Assembly (NCBI GenBank): GCA_023362775.1
Contig: JALMGJ010000018.1
Location: forward strand, 20,565,105 to 20,629,104
Source of the DNA: Charina bottae
Taxonomy: Eukaryota > Chordata > Lepidosauria > Squamata > Charinaidae
Direction of reading: 5' to 3'
DNA length: 64,000 bases
The notes beneath the pieces were generated by a model. The model was not told the DNA's origin. It saw only the letters and a program-made list of their open reading frames with translations, and searched no databases. Within the stretch, counting starts at the first letter, position 1. Each line of letters starts with the position of its first letter. A program made the translations under genes and the position numbers. Shown in pieces: positions 46,873-58,170 of this stretch.

Positions 46873-48292
46873 GGCTAGAGGGACATTGATGCTATTTGAA
46901 AGACCTGTAAAATATTTGTGTCAATTAAGATCAGCCCCAAGACCATAAGCTGCCAGGGGGCTGTGAAACGCTCTGTGGTGGCGGACTAGGAGCGTGCTGA
47001 GACCAAACTAAAAAATGAGGCCATCGCCCAACAAACTTTGAGCCCTGCCCCACAAAACCTGGCAGCTGCTATTGTTGGGGCAGGGCTAATGTCCAAAATC
47101 GTCCCACGTACGCTGGATGCTTGTAGAGCAACAGGACAGAATCTTACTTTTTCTTCCAGTCGGAAGTCAAAAGCAGAACCACCACCCAGCAGAAAGATGG
47201 TCCTCTGCCCTCTTCCCAGGAATGTTTTCTGCCGCAAAAATCTGGGTAGCTGCTAGTTGCCAGGATGTTTCCTGTGTCTCTGTGCTATTAATTGTGTGGT
47301 CGTTCAAATCTTTGCAATTCAGGTATAGCTTCCTACCTGCATCCCCATTCTAGCATGTTAGAATGAACTAGAACTACTTGAACGTTCTGCAGGAGGCATC
47401 TAACCCTGATTGTGCCATGTTGCACCTTCATATTGGCCCGGATTTTGGATCTTAATTCCATCACCCAAAGAAATTTTCTTTTACAAGGTGGGAGGGAAGG
47501 AAGTCATTAAATTAAATCTGGCAGAGAACAGGGTAAACTTCCATGTTTTCAGAAGGGTGGTCAGCCAGAGAGCAAATAACCAACGCACGTTAATCCAAAT
47601 CCTGAAAAAGTTCTTGCTGGTTCCCTCCAGGGCTTCTCCCTCAGACACTGCTAAGTAATTGGAGTTTAAGCGCAAGTGACAGTCCCTGGGGCTCTTCACT
47701 CTGAGCCTCAGTTTACCTAAGCTGCAAAACGGGTAGAATAATACTGTTGTAGGAAGCCTCCCAGGATCAAGTCAGCTTTCCAGCCCATCTGTCTGACTGG
47801 GAACTGTTTAGCCTGGTGCCCCAGAAGAGAGGAGTGTCCTAGTGCATCAGGGGTTGAACTTCTTTCAAGCAGAGCTGCAAAGGTTTGAAGCGTGCTCTTC
47901 CAACATCCTCCACTGTTTGTTTGTTTTTTTTTAAGGGCTGCAGAAGCACTTGTAGCACTTGAGAAAAGCATTATATTACGTGCTAAGGGTGACAGCGCTT
48001 GCGTTCAAACTCGAAAAGAAATGTGTGCGTATTTCTTTTCCGTCGCCTACTCATCCGTCCTTCCTTGGAAGGCACACCCCACACAGCTTCCTTAACGGTC
48101 CACAACTTTCCGAAACACCCTCGCTAATCCAGGATGGGTGCATTAAATAAAGGAGTGCCACGAAGGAGAGGGAAACTGCGTTTCTGGCAGCCGAAGCAAA
48201 CCCGCCTCGCAGGGAATTTAAGCAGCTGCGGCTGCCTCGTCCGTCCCGCTCCTCAAAGCCCAGCCGTGCAAACCGATTCCTGCCCCGGTTAC

Positions 48293-48314
48293 CTGAGTGC
48301 CTGTGGTAAGCCAT
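48293..48314 (-). CDS. FHL1: FHL1 alternative first coding exon (MAYHRHSG)
   Basis: The ATG at 48314 has a strong context (A at -3, G at +4) and encodes MAYHRHS with a split Gly, then donor TCAG|GTAACC. Joined in phase to the exon ending at 41654 it gives [16 protein letters not shown] before MSERF. Human FHL1 has a known longer isoform beginning MASHRHSGPSSYKVGT, so the match is specific. The long form would be 297 residues. The transcription start is not defined. Confidence 0.85.
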
Positions 48315-48397
48315 GCTGCTGGGAGATGAAGTCACCCCTGGCCGGGCTGCAGTCAAGAGAAGGGAGCTGAGAAGAGGCGTCCCACTCGGATCCCCAG

Positions 48398-48447
48398 CAT
48401 ATAGTTAAGGGAGGCTATTAATACGGGGCTGGGGCTTCCCACAGATG
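48398..48447 (-). promoter_or_regulatory. FHL1: Candidate muscle-type promoter of the alternative FHL1 first exon
   Basis: Read on the minus strand, a CATCTG E-box (48447-48442) is followed by a TATTAATA MEF2-type core (48423-48416), then a TATATG TATA-like element (48403-48398), 85-130 bp upstream of the ATG at 48314. The order and spacing suit a muscle promoter starting near 48370, in keeping with FHL1 expression. The motifs are short; this is inference. Confidence 0.4.
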
Positions 48448-48975
48448 TCCACACCCCTTGCCCTGGCCTCAGGACTTCATCCCCCTCAAAACATCTTACC
48501 ATTTTAGGTGATCTTGAGGGAGAAGAATAGAGCAGATGGAATGAAGCCCCGGCAACATATAAATACCTGCCTACTTCAGCCTCCAAAACTGCAAATGCTG
48601 GGAGGAACCTGACCCTTCTCCGACGGAGAACAACCAACCGGGATTGGCTGCAAAGACCAGCCACGCTCAGCATCTTGGAGACGGGTCGCTACTCCACATA
48701 ATGAAAGGCTAGTTGCGGTGGCCTTCCCATCGGGGGACCCTGGCCCTGCTCGGGTGCAGAGGGGTGCAAGTTGGGAACCAGGCGGCTCCTCAGAGGCTGG
48801 ACCCGGGGCCCCAGAGACCTCCCCGAATGTCCACATTGTCATTTCTAATCCTACTTTTAATGCCATCAACTCTATTTCATTTTAGTTCGCTCTAAATGTA
48901 CATGGCATGAATTCACCCGACAGTTTTAGAGTCCTTGGAATACCAATAAAAAAAGGTTGTTGATTCTGATAAATG

Positions 48976-49122
48976 ATAGATAGAGATGATAGAGATAGAG
49001 ATAGAGATAGAGATAGAGATAGAGATAGAGATAGAGATAGAGATAGAGATAGAGATAGAGATAGAGATAGAGATAGAGATAGAGATAGATAGAGATAGAT
49101 AGAGATAGATAGAGATAGAGAT

Positions 49123-49160
<38 letters not shown>
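48976..49160. repeat. (AGAGAT)n then (AG)n array
   Basis: A long purine-rich hexamer array ending in an AG run, immediately before a LINE fragment. Confidence 0.95.
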
Positions 49161-49164
<4 letters not shown>

Positions 49165-49165
<1 letters not shown>

Positions 49166-49560
49166 AATGCCTGACCATCGTCTTCCAAAGCAGCTACTTT
49201 ACTCCCAACTTAAGAATGGAAAACGGAATATTGGTGGACAGCAAAAGAGATTCAAAGACACTCTCAAAGCTAATTGAAAAAAATGTAATATCAGCATTGA
49301 GAACTGGGAAGCCCTAACACATGAGCGTTTCAATTGGAGGTCAGCCTTTATTAATGGTGCTATGGACTTTGAAGAAGCACGAGTACAGGGCGAAAGGGAG
49401 AAAAGAGCTAAAAGGAAGGCACGTCAGGCAGACCCTCATCATGACCGTCTCCCACCCGGAAACCTATGCCCTCATTGTGGGAGGTTGTGCGGATCCAAAA
49501 TTGGCCTTTACAGCCACTTACGGATCCACTGTTAAAATTTTACCCTTGGAAGACAATCTT
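49165..49560 (+). mobile_element. Non-LTR retrotransposon ORF2 C terminus, decayed
   Basis: Translation gives RLPKQLLYSQLKNGKR, an in-frame stop, WEALTHERFNWRSAFINGA, then CPHCGRLCGSKIGLYSHLRI, the Cys/His motif ending several LINE ORF2 proteins. The element ends GAATGAATGA and lies between two AGAGAT arrays. Clade (R4/Dong, CR1 or RTE) not determined. Confidence 0.7.
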
Positions 49561-49591
49561 ACTCGGCTACGAGTGATCGCCAATGAATGAA

Positions 49592-49614
49592 TGAGAGATA
49601 GAGATGATAGAGAT

Positions 49615-49658
<44 letters not shown>
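49592..49658. repeat. (AGAGAT)/(AG)n array
   Basis: A second array right after the LINE fragment end, with the same units as 48976-49160. Confidence 0.92.
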
Positions 49659-49659
<1 letters not shown>

Positions 49660-50017
49660 TGATAGAGAGCCCACAAGGTTAATTGGCTGATGTGGTAGAA
49701 AGAAAACTGAACAACCGTATCACATAAACATTAAAGGTGTTAACATCTGAAAACATTTGGCCCCCAACTGCTTGCCCTGAGCCTTAAAGTTCATCTTAGT
49801 CATCATTAAGATTATAGCCCTCAACATTCTTTGCTGTGACATCTGAAATTTCCTCTGACAAACTTTGGTTTCCATTGGGCCACTGAGCAATGGCTTGAAG
49901 ATGGCTTCCTAACTCATCCAGGCCTTTCTCCTGCCCCAGCTTTCTCTCTTTGCCTATCCTGGGGAAAACTGGAAAGGATGCCAATATAAACTGATGCTCT
50001 GGGAGTGGTGGTATCTG

Positions 50018-50101
50018 CAGGGTATGGTCGAAAAAGTGGCACGTAAAAAGCAGGCAGAGCTTCAAAGCACCATCTTGACATTTTTGGCCATACCCTGCAG
50101 A
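50018..50101. repeat. Short inverted-repeat element
   Basis: Ends CTGCAGGGTATGGTCGAAAA and TTTTTGGCCATACCCTGCAG are inverted. A related right half (GGACCATGCCCTGCAGAC) is at 19155-19172. Confidence 0.55.
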
Positions 50102-51059
50102 CCTTCCTGTTTGGAAGCATCTCTCCAAGTGTTTGAAAACTCCCCCCAAGGTGAGTCCTGGAGAAGATCGAACACCTTCAGGCTGTCAAAGTTTGAATGG
50201 TTCCTCTGCAGTCCTTCTAAGTCACCCACGTTGCTTAACCTCAAGGCCACGGCTTAGCGGGCCTGTTGGTTAGGTATACAGTACATGGTGACTCATGGTG
50301 GGTTTACTTAAGCACTTTCTTCCCTAAACAATCTTGCTCTAAAAAGGAAAGGATGAGCAAGACGGGGTCTTCTCACATTTCCCCCATCACTCGGCATTAG
50401 AGAATAAAAACAGCCCGAGCATGGATGAACCATTAGTCACTATCGGCAAATGGAGAAACTTGCAGCGGTAAATAGAGAATGGAAAGGGCATCAAATCTAA
50501 ACTTTGGAGTAACGTTTCACATTCGGCCAACCTATAAATTCCTTCCTTGAGAGGGAGGGCTGTTCAAAGACCAGTAAGGCCTGGGGGCCATTATGGTTTC
50601 TTTTTAGAAAGGAATGATTGGCCAAAAACATAGCCCTAGTGCTGAATTATGAACTCCTGGGGAACAGACATACCTGCTCTACAAAGTCCTCTGTGTGCTG
50701 ATAATAAATTAAGCCAGCCCAAGGAAATCCTTTCATTGCATTCTGAGGATAGATGAAGGGTCGGAGTGCCTATAGGTTAGAGTTTCCAAACTGGTGCTTA
50801 ACCAGGAAGCTGGGAATTCAGGGAATTACAACCCAACAATCCCGCAACATACCACTGAGGAAAGCTGGTGTACCAGCTAAGGATATTTATCCTCTCCAGC
50901 AAAAAGCCCTAGGGAGTTGATATTTTAATTGAGTTGGTTGTTGTTTTTTGCTCATTCAATTTGTTGAAATATCATTTGGTTCCTACGTTTCTTTTGAAGA
51001 GGATTTCAATGAAATGAGTTCCTCCTGGGGGTGGTTGGCTTAGTGGTGTCCTCCTTTTA

Positions 51060-51207
51060 AGATCTTACCATCATTTGGATTTTTACTATTTATTATTGGA
51101 TTGTATTTTAAGATTTATAGGTTCTTAGTTTTAACACTTTATTGTAAACCGGCCAGAGTCTACTTTTGTAGAGATGGGCGGTGATAAATTTGACAAATAA
51201 ATAAATT
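51060..51207 (+). repeat. LINE tail
   Basis: TTATTGTAAACCGGCCAGAG, then GAGATGGGCGGTGATAAATT and AAATAAATAAATT. Confidence 0.65.
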
Positions 51208-52907
51208 CTCCAAAGTGGATCCTGGCCTTCTTGCCTTTCTTTGGTGTCAAGAGGTGTGCGAAGAAGAACGTCCTGGCATTTGTTGTATCATTCTCCCCCC
51301 ATGTCCTGCAGGCTCCCTGGCCCCCCAAGCTTTCATTCATCCTGCAAGGAGGATCTCAGGAGGGAAGGGCTCCCTCCCAGGGACTTTTCAGAATGGGGGG
51401 GGGGGAGCAGGCAGGGAGGCTGCAGAGGGATAGGAAAATGTGCAGCAGGAAAAGGAAACGCAACAGAAAACAACGCGGGCAGAAGCAACCTGCCCCCGCA
51501 TCCAACAATAAATTCAGCTCAAAAACACCCCCGAGAGAAATGTGAATGAAACACAAAAGAGAAGATGGGTTCAAAGGAATAATCAGAATGAAGACAAAGA
51601 CAAGAAGAGCCAGAGTAAAGATACAGGAGGATCCCTTTACTCATGAGTTGCTCCATCCGGCCTCCTTCCTTCTCAACTGCTCACTTTCTTGTGTTGGAAA
51701 GTGTCCCAGGTTTGACCCAGATTAGCACTGCAAAGACTAGGAGAGGGAGAGAAGATCAAAAGGCATGCAGTGCCTTGGAGAGTGATGCCAAGCGAGAGCT
51801 GATTGATGGCCCCCTGTCTTCTCTCTGCCAGGGACCTCTTAGCAACCCCGCAGTTGCCTTGCAACAACAGGTGGGACTTTAGCAAAAGCCAAGGAGAACA
51901 GCAAACATTTATGGAACAGAGCAGAGAGCACTGAGTGTAAAACCAAACCAAACAAAACAGAATATCTCTGCTGGACAAAAGGAAGAATTACAAATGCCAG
52001 CCTGGGGCTGGGAACAAAGGGCTCACTCTTTCCCATCCTTTTTAATTCCTTCTAAGTCTCCACTCAGATATGAATTTCTCTGAATGACCTCGTGGGAGAG
52101 TCCCTGCCCTCTTGGCCTGAGCTGCCCCACCAGGTTGTTGAGAAGACGGCCTTCCATGGAAGACAACCAAAATTAAAAAATAGGACTTATGAGACAGTCA
52201 TCAAATGAATGGGACCGCCTGATCCAGCTCAGCTCTAACACATCTTCAGGGCTGCTCCATAAAAGGTGAAACGATCTTCTCCAAGCTTACGAGCGCTGTT
52301 GCCCTTGGCACTGAAAGCCATTCAAAGAAAAACCCATTAAAAAAATGACCAATGTGTGCAAAGGCCATTGTCTACACATGTTGAAAAGATGTGAAAGTGA
52401 AGATGTAAAAAAGCTGACCTTCCTGGGATACACCTCAGCCAGTAGGTACAAATACGTTCATGACCATGATACAGAAAATAGACGCCCAACTTTTGGACAA
52501 AAAGTGGCTTAAAAATAGGACGGAAACCAATTGTCCCTGCTTGTAAGACAAGAAGGAATTTTCAGCCAAAGGCGGAAGGTTCAACATCTGGGGAGCTCAA
52601 TTTACAGCATTCTGCAATACTCAGGGGGGTGAACTGGCCAGCTGTTCACTTTGGGGAAACTTGTAGCCAACTGTATGGAAGTTTAAAGAAGCCACTTGTC
52701 TTTTCGAGCCCAAGACGATCAAGAAGAACCACTCTACTGCAGGGGCTGGACTAGAGATCCAGGTTCAAATCCACTTCCAGCCCTTGCTGAGAATCACTGG
52801 ACGACTCTCTCAGCCTGACATAAATCACAGAGTTGTTAGGAAAAACAGCTGGAGGAGGAAGTGCTCTGTAGGGCAACTTGACTCCTGGAGAAAAGGAGGG
52901 ATCATCA

Positions 52908-52912
<5 letters not shown>

Positions 52913-52951
<39 letters not shown>

Positions 52952-52960
52952 GGGGGGGGA
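52913..52960. repeat. (GAT)n then G run
   Basis: About twelve GAT units followed by eight to nine G. Confidence 0.9.
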
Positions 52961-54113
52961 CGGTCACAACAATTGTCACCGTGCATCTGTCATTTCTCTA
53001 CAAGAAGAACAAAGCTTTCCAAAGGCTCCATGCAATGGAATCTATTGGAAAGGATTATCTGCAAAGGTTATCCTGCAAATAGTCCGGATGAAGTCTGGTA
53101 TCTTTGGCAGGCCAAATAGTGTTCTAAAATTAGTCTTCAGGCCTTGGTCCATCACCCATCCTGTACCCCTCCACAAGAGCATGCCAAAAAAAAAAGTCAT
53201 TCCGACTTGAAGGAGTACTTAATCCCTTTGTAACCCAGCCAGCACAGGGGTTTAATTTCCATGGTGTTTGGAGGGCAACTGAGCACACACAGGAGGGGGC
53301 GACCGGATCGAATGTTCGGGGACTGTTTCTCTAATTAGCATGAGGGCCCCCACCCGCTTGTGACGAGAAAAGACAGGGTCAAGTGACCCAAATTTAATAC
53401 TTTGTTCCCTTGAACCGTTGGATGCCTCCTCTGTAGGGTCTTGCAAGGAGAAGTTTTACAGTCAAGGTTCAGAGATGGAAATAGAAGGCTTGACATCTCC
53501 TGCCTTAAAAACTTAAATCTGATGGCAAATTGGGATTCAGAGGGAAAATTTTAAGGGAAAGCCCCTTCATGTCATCTTGAGATATGTCTCCATACAACTC
53601 TATGGGAATGGAAGCAAAACAAGTTGTAGCTTAACACCCATTAAATGTTACTTTGCGCAATTAATTTATATTAAAACAGATTGGAGGACATGAAAAGAGC
53701 AGAATTTAAAACACACTTTAAGTTCTCCATCGGCTGAAAATATATTTGATCTTCCTCAAAATCCAACCTTTTATAAAATTTCAGCATTGGATTGTTACAC
53801 TGTCAAGAAACAGAAGTTGCCTGCTTGGGGTTGTTAACCCAAACCTGTAACCAAAGGGTAGTTCAGACAAGCAGCCATCAAGAAAAGGCTACACCCACTT
53901 TCCCCCTTTGAAATAACCGGGATTGCATTTGTAGAGGCCTTCAGGTTGGGAAGGCTGAAGTATCCCAGCAGGAAATTTCAAACTGCAAAAGCTGGTTAAG
54001 GACGAGATGTATGTGGAAATGCTTCTGAGGAGGCATATCAAGGAATCTGGAAGGAGGGGAAACGGGCAGATCAAGTCTCTGCAAATGTCTGAATTTTGAA
54101 AGGTAAATTAGTT

Positions 54114-54278
54114 AGGAAGAAGAGGAGGGGGGGAAGAAGGAGGAGGAGGAGGAGGAGGAGGAGGAGGAGGAGGAGGAGGAGGAGGAGGAGGAGGAGGAGG
54201 AGGAGAAGGAGAAGAAGAAGAAGAAGAAGAAGAAGAAGAAGAAGAAGAAGAAGAAGAAGAAGAAGAAGAAGAAGGAAA

Positions 54279-54351
<73 letters not shown>

Positions 54352-54353
54352 AG
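54114..54353. repeat. 240-nt uninterrupted homopurine tract
   Basis: GGA units, then GAA units, then GAAA units, with no pyrimidine on the + strand across 240 nt. Confidence 0.95.
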
Positions 54354-54359
54354 TCTGGA

Positions 54360-54720
54360 TAGTGGACACTGCAATACCTGGAGACAGCAGAATAGAAGAG
54401 AAAGAACTGGAGAAAATCACAAAATACAAAGACCTGAAAATAGAAGTAGAACAACTGTGGCAAAAGAAAGCAAAGATAGTCCCAATAGTAATAGCCTCCT
54501 TGGGTGCAATCCCAAAACATCTGGGCACCACTTGAACACCATCAGCATTGACAAAATCACCCTCCGTCAATTGCAAAAGGCAGCTTTACTTGGAACAGCC
54601 GACATCCTGCGTCAATACCTTTAATATTATTAAACAACCTCTGCCTATCCCAGGTCCTTGGGAAGGACTCAGTAGGTGGACAAAAATCCCAAATCCAGTC
54701 TAAACATCTGGCTGGCTGTG
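54360..54720 (+). mobile_element. LINE ORF fragment
   Basis: It encodes DTAIPGDSRIEEKELEKITK, then YKDLKIEVEQLWQKK and VPIVIASLGAIPKHLG before a stop. Similar blocks (EKI.KY.DL..E...LW..K, P.VIGALG.IPK) are known from C-terminal parts of non-LTR reverse transcriptase proteins. Confidence 0.65.
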
Positions 54721-55451
54721 TGATCAACCATAATAAGAATAACAACAGTTGTTTTAATTGTACATAAAAAAACATGGTGGTTTGTACAAAATTAATTTGG
54801 AAATTAATATAATTATAGCAAGAGCAACTGGTAGGAGCAAGAGCTGCGGAGAATTTTTTGCAAGCTTCTGCAAGAAATCATCCTTTATTTTTATGCAACT
54901 CCTTGGGTTTGCTATGCAGACCGTATTAAAAAGCTCAGCCGAGGCCAGCTGCTTTTGCAAAAAACCCTGCGGGCCACCTCTCCGCGCTTAATGGCACGCC
55001 ACTTTGTCCGGCCCGTTCGTTGTTCAACCGAAGGCGCCTTCCAAAACACTTCCTGTCATGGTATTTTAGGAATAATTGGAAAATCTATGGCTGTTCTCCA
55101 ATCCCTTCACTTACTTTATTGCAGACTGCATACAAATAATCGACTTTAGAGAACAAGTCAATTAATAGCTGTGCCCTTTGGAGCAGTAGGCACAGATGGC
55201 TCAAGGCCCCCATTTTGCCCCTTCCTCTATTTCTTATTCACTGACGGTCCGCAAAAGCTTGCCTTCATCATCATCCTTTAAAGTTTCTCCTTCATCATTG
55301 AAAGATTTGCCTTCATCTTCCCCAGCACTGCTCCCGTTCATGGGGGCAGCCGGAGGCCTTCCGTTCTAGGCCTCTTCCTGGGATGCTCTCAGGGTGGAAG
55401 AGAGAAGATCCTCCGGTTGCTAGGCGCTGAAGGATCAGAGAAGCGCTGGGT

Positions 55452-55464
55452 GTTGCCTAGCAAC
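55452..55464. promoter_or_regulatory. RFX-type X-box
   Basis: GTTGCCTAGCAAC fits the two-half-site X-box consensus bound by RFX factors. A half site GGTTGCTAGGC lies 40 bp away at about 55413. No promoter or target gene is evident. Confidence 0.35.
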
Positions 55465-55823
55465 CTCCCTTGGATTCTAAGCATCGCACACGTCTCAGAG
55501 ATGCTGATGCCAAGCATCTGAGGTGAGACTCAGTGGAAGCCCAGGGCTGGCTGTTTCCTGTCTCCCCAAATTTCTCACCATAGTTTTGGGAGGGGGAACT
55601 GGCAAGTTAGGGACTAGACCTTTTAGAGTAGGTAGTCCTCATGCTTTGCACAGAAGGTGACGCTCCCAGGTTGTCTGTCCCACCACTCTGCTTACAGAGA
55701 CAAAGGCTGGAGGACATGTTCTTCGGCTGCCTTGAAGCCCAGATGTTAAGCACAGGAGACAGGAACTTGGTCAAATCTTTCTCTGCTTGAGGAACTCCCT
55801 CCCGCTGGAAGTAAAAATCAGGA

Positions 55824-55930
55824 GGAGTCTGGTAGCGCAGCTGCAGCTCGTAATAAGCTTATGCCTTTTAATAAAATTACTCCATCTGATTTCTTTGCCA
55901 TTGTGGATCAACATGGCTCTCCTCTTACAA
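55824..55930. repeat. Dispersed repeat, GGAGTCTGGTAGCGC family
   Basis: It carries CAGGAGTCTGGTAGCGCAGC and AAGCTTATGCCTTTTAATAA, matching the 15700 repeat. Confidence 0.65.
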
Positions 55931-56309
55931 CTTCCCACTCAAGATATTATTGGCCTGATAATGTGAAGGTGTATACAGGAACAGCTAAGCCACAAACCAC
56001 AAAAAGAATTTGGGAATTCTTTCTTCTGGTGCATTAATTCTTGCATTCCCACACCCCCAAAGTCACATTAAAAAAAAAAAAAGGCAAATAGCCATATTCA
56101 GAATCCACATTTTGCATGGCTGTTGCGTTTTGCTTTGTTTAATGAGGAGGTCTGAGCCACAGCAAAATACACGTATACGCTTGCTTTGATTTGCAAGAGT
56201 TTTCCCAGAGTTGCTATGATGGTTGAACTGGTTTCTGATAATGCTGTGAAGGGAGGAGAATTTGCAGAACTTGCAGTCTGATGGATTTGTAACCCCCTTT
56301 GCTAATTTG

Positions 56310-56395
56310 GTGCCCTTCAGAAAGGTTGGACATCAACTTCCATAACCCTCAGCCAGCCCGGCCAAACGACTGCAGGACCCATTGGAGTCCTATTA
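56310..56395. repeat. Degraded hAT-type MITE remnant
   Basis: TGGACATCAACTTCCATAAC and CTCAGCCAGCCCGGCCAA follow a common amniote MITE arm. Confidence 0.5.
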
Positions 56396-56539
56396 TTTTT
56401 TTGAGAAGTCCTTAAACAACGCCGATGCACACGACTCCACGCTAAAAATAAAAGGCTTGGAAGAATGCAAAACTTTTCTGTCATGTTGCCAAGAAAATGG
56501 CAGGGATGTTCATTGCTCAGCTTGATGGAGACTTTATTT

Positions 56540-56735
56540 AGCCAACTGTGGCTAATCTGGGCAAAGCTAAGCAGAATCAGACTTGACTGGTATTTAGAAA
56601 GGAGACCACCAGGAAGCCCCAACACACTGTAGACTAGAATAGGAAGTTTTTTTTTTAAGTAGAAGGCAGTAATGGCAAACCACTTCCATATATTTGCCAA
56701 GAACACTGTGTGAACATGCGCATGACATCACCAGG
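56540..56735 (+). repeat. 5S rRNA-derived SINE, head and body
   Basis: A 5S-like head (AAAGCTAAGCAGAATCAG, GGTATTTAGAAAGGAGACCA) is followed by a body with AATGGCAAACCACTTCC and TTGCCAAGAACACTGTG. Head plus body fit a 5S-headed SINE better than a plain 5S pseudogene. Confidence 0.7.
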
Positions 56736-58021
56736 AGTGGCACCCATCTCAAAGAAGGCTTTACTTTCACGCACAAAACAGTCCCTTACAATTAGCTGGA
56801 AAGGGAACCTGAGATGTTTATGGGAACCATGCTTCAGAGCGTGCGCTGTTTGATTGATGTCAGCTTCACGTTCTGCAGAAACATTCGGTGTAAAAAGAAC
56901 GTCTAAGCAACAAGCGAGGGGGTAAAAACCCTGAAAACGTAAATGTTTTCCCTTCCCCCAAAAAAATAATCACACTGAGTCACCTAGAACCCTTTTCATT
57001 TTCCAATATATATGATAGATTGGACGCCTGGCAGTAGGCTTGTTTAGGTAACGAAAACAATAACACCAGCCAGATTTTATCGGTTAACTAAAACTTTGCC
57101 TATATACAGTACATGTCAAAACAGTCTGCAAGGCGGGAAGTGGTGGGGAAGGGGGAAGGAATGAACAAGGACTTTGCCAGCTATTGCATTATAAAAAAAA
57201 AGCTCCATTTTTTACTCCAAAGCTGTAATATACACAAGAAAAAGCTCTCCTGCATACTTTTAGCTTCATGCGCAGATCATGTTGCTTCTTTGGCTACAAA
57301 AGACAAGTCTTTCACATTATCAGGCCCCTTGTTAACGCCACGGTACGGATTTATGGTTTAAATTAGGACTTGGCGAGAACTCCAGCCGTTCTAAAAAAAA
57401 CCATGACTCATTTGTTTAGAATGGATGTATTCCCTGACTCTTTTGATATCAAGAATGCAGCGTTTTAGCAAGGCAGATCTCTTGGCTGGGGTGGGGCAGG
57501 GAGGGAAGGGACAAAGGGTGCCCATCTATCAGGGAGGTGTGATTTTTGCAAGGCTAAAGCTATCTGACTGTGGCTAACCACTTCATGCAGTGCAAAAAAG
57601 GGAGGATGCCGCTATTTTTATTACACGTACCCTCCACACAAAAGGAGATGGATCCCTTTGATGGCCTATGCCCTGTAGTGCGTGCAACAATTATTGGTTG
57701 AAAGGTATCTCCTGCCAGCACGGGTTTAATGCACTACATTTATTAATGATGTAGTCTCCACCGTTCATAAAAAATACCCCGGGCTGGGAAGAGAATATCA
57801 GAAAGCCCACAATAAAAAAAGAATGAATAAGGAAGCAAATCCCAACACGGAAAGAGGTCCAAATGCCTTGCCATGATCACAATGCCCACGAATTCAGGAA
57901 TTCGCACCGGAATAGCCTGACATATGGCTCCGGGGTCCCTTCTGGGAGAAGACGTGGCACCGTTGGGGGCCACCACAAAGGAGGCCCTGCCTGACAGCAT
58001 TCCCTGAACTACTTAATTTAT

Positions 58022-58170
58022 TGGTGGGATGATAGAATCATAGAATCCGAAGCCCAAGGCAGGAATCCTCATATCATCTCGGACAAATGGTTGTCCAATC
58101 TTTTCTTGAAAACCTCCAGCAGTGGAGCACCACAACTCCGGGAGGCCAGCTGTTCCCCTGCTTAATAGGA
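58022..58170 (-). mobile_element. CR1-type LINE fragment
   Basis: ATAGAATCATAGAATCC at the left edge is the inverse of the CR1 3' terminus. The next sequence (GGTTGTCCAATCTTTTCTTG) resembles the CR1 3' UTR. Confidence 0.6.

Larger units (their letters stand above)
41655..48292 (-). other. FHL1 5' intron
   Basis: 6.6 kb with no coding exon recognised. It contains TTA and CTG runs, G runs at 43679 and 46022, a GC-richer block with an AATAAA at about 43560 that could be a retroelement end, and one complete hAT MITE (46738-46872). Non-coding FHL1 first exons could lie here but cannot be told from sequence alone. Confidence 0.5.

Noticed and set aside
48882..49188. Ser/Leu and Ser/Ile repeat open frames on the - strand
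   Set aside because: They are translations of the AGAGAT array.
54071..54576. Long open frames of poly-Arg, poly-Ser or poly-Leu
   Set aside because: They are translations of the homopurine microsatellite, not genes.
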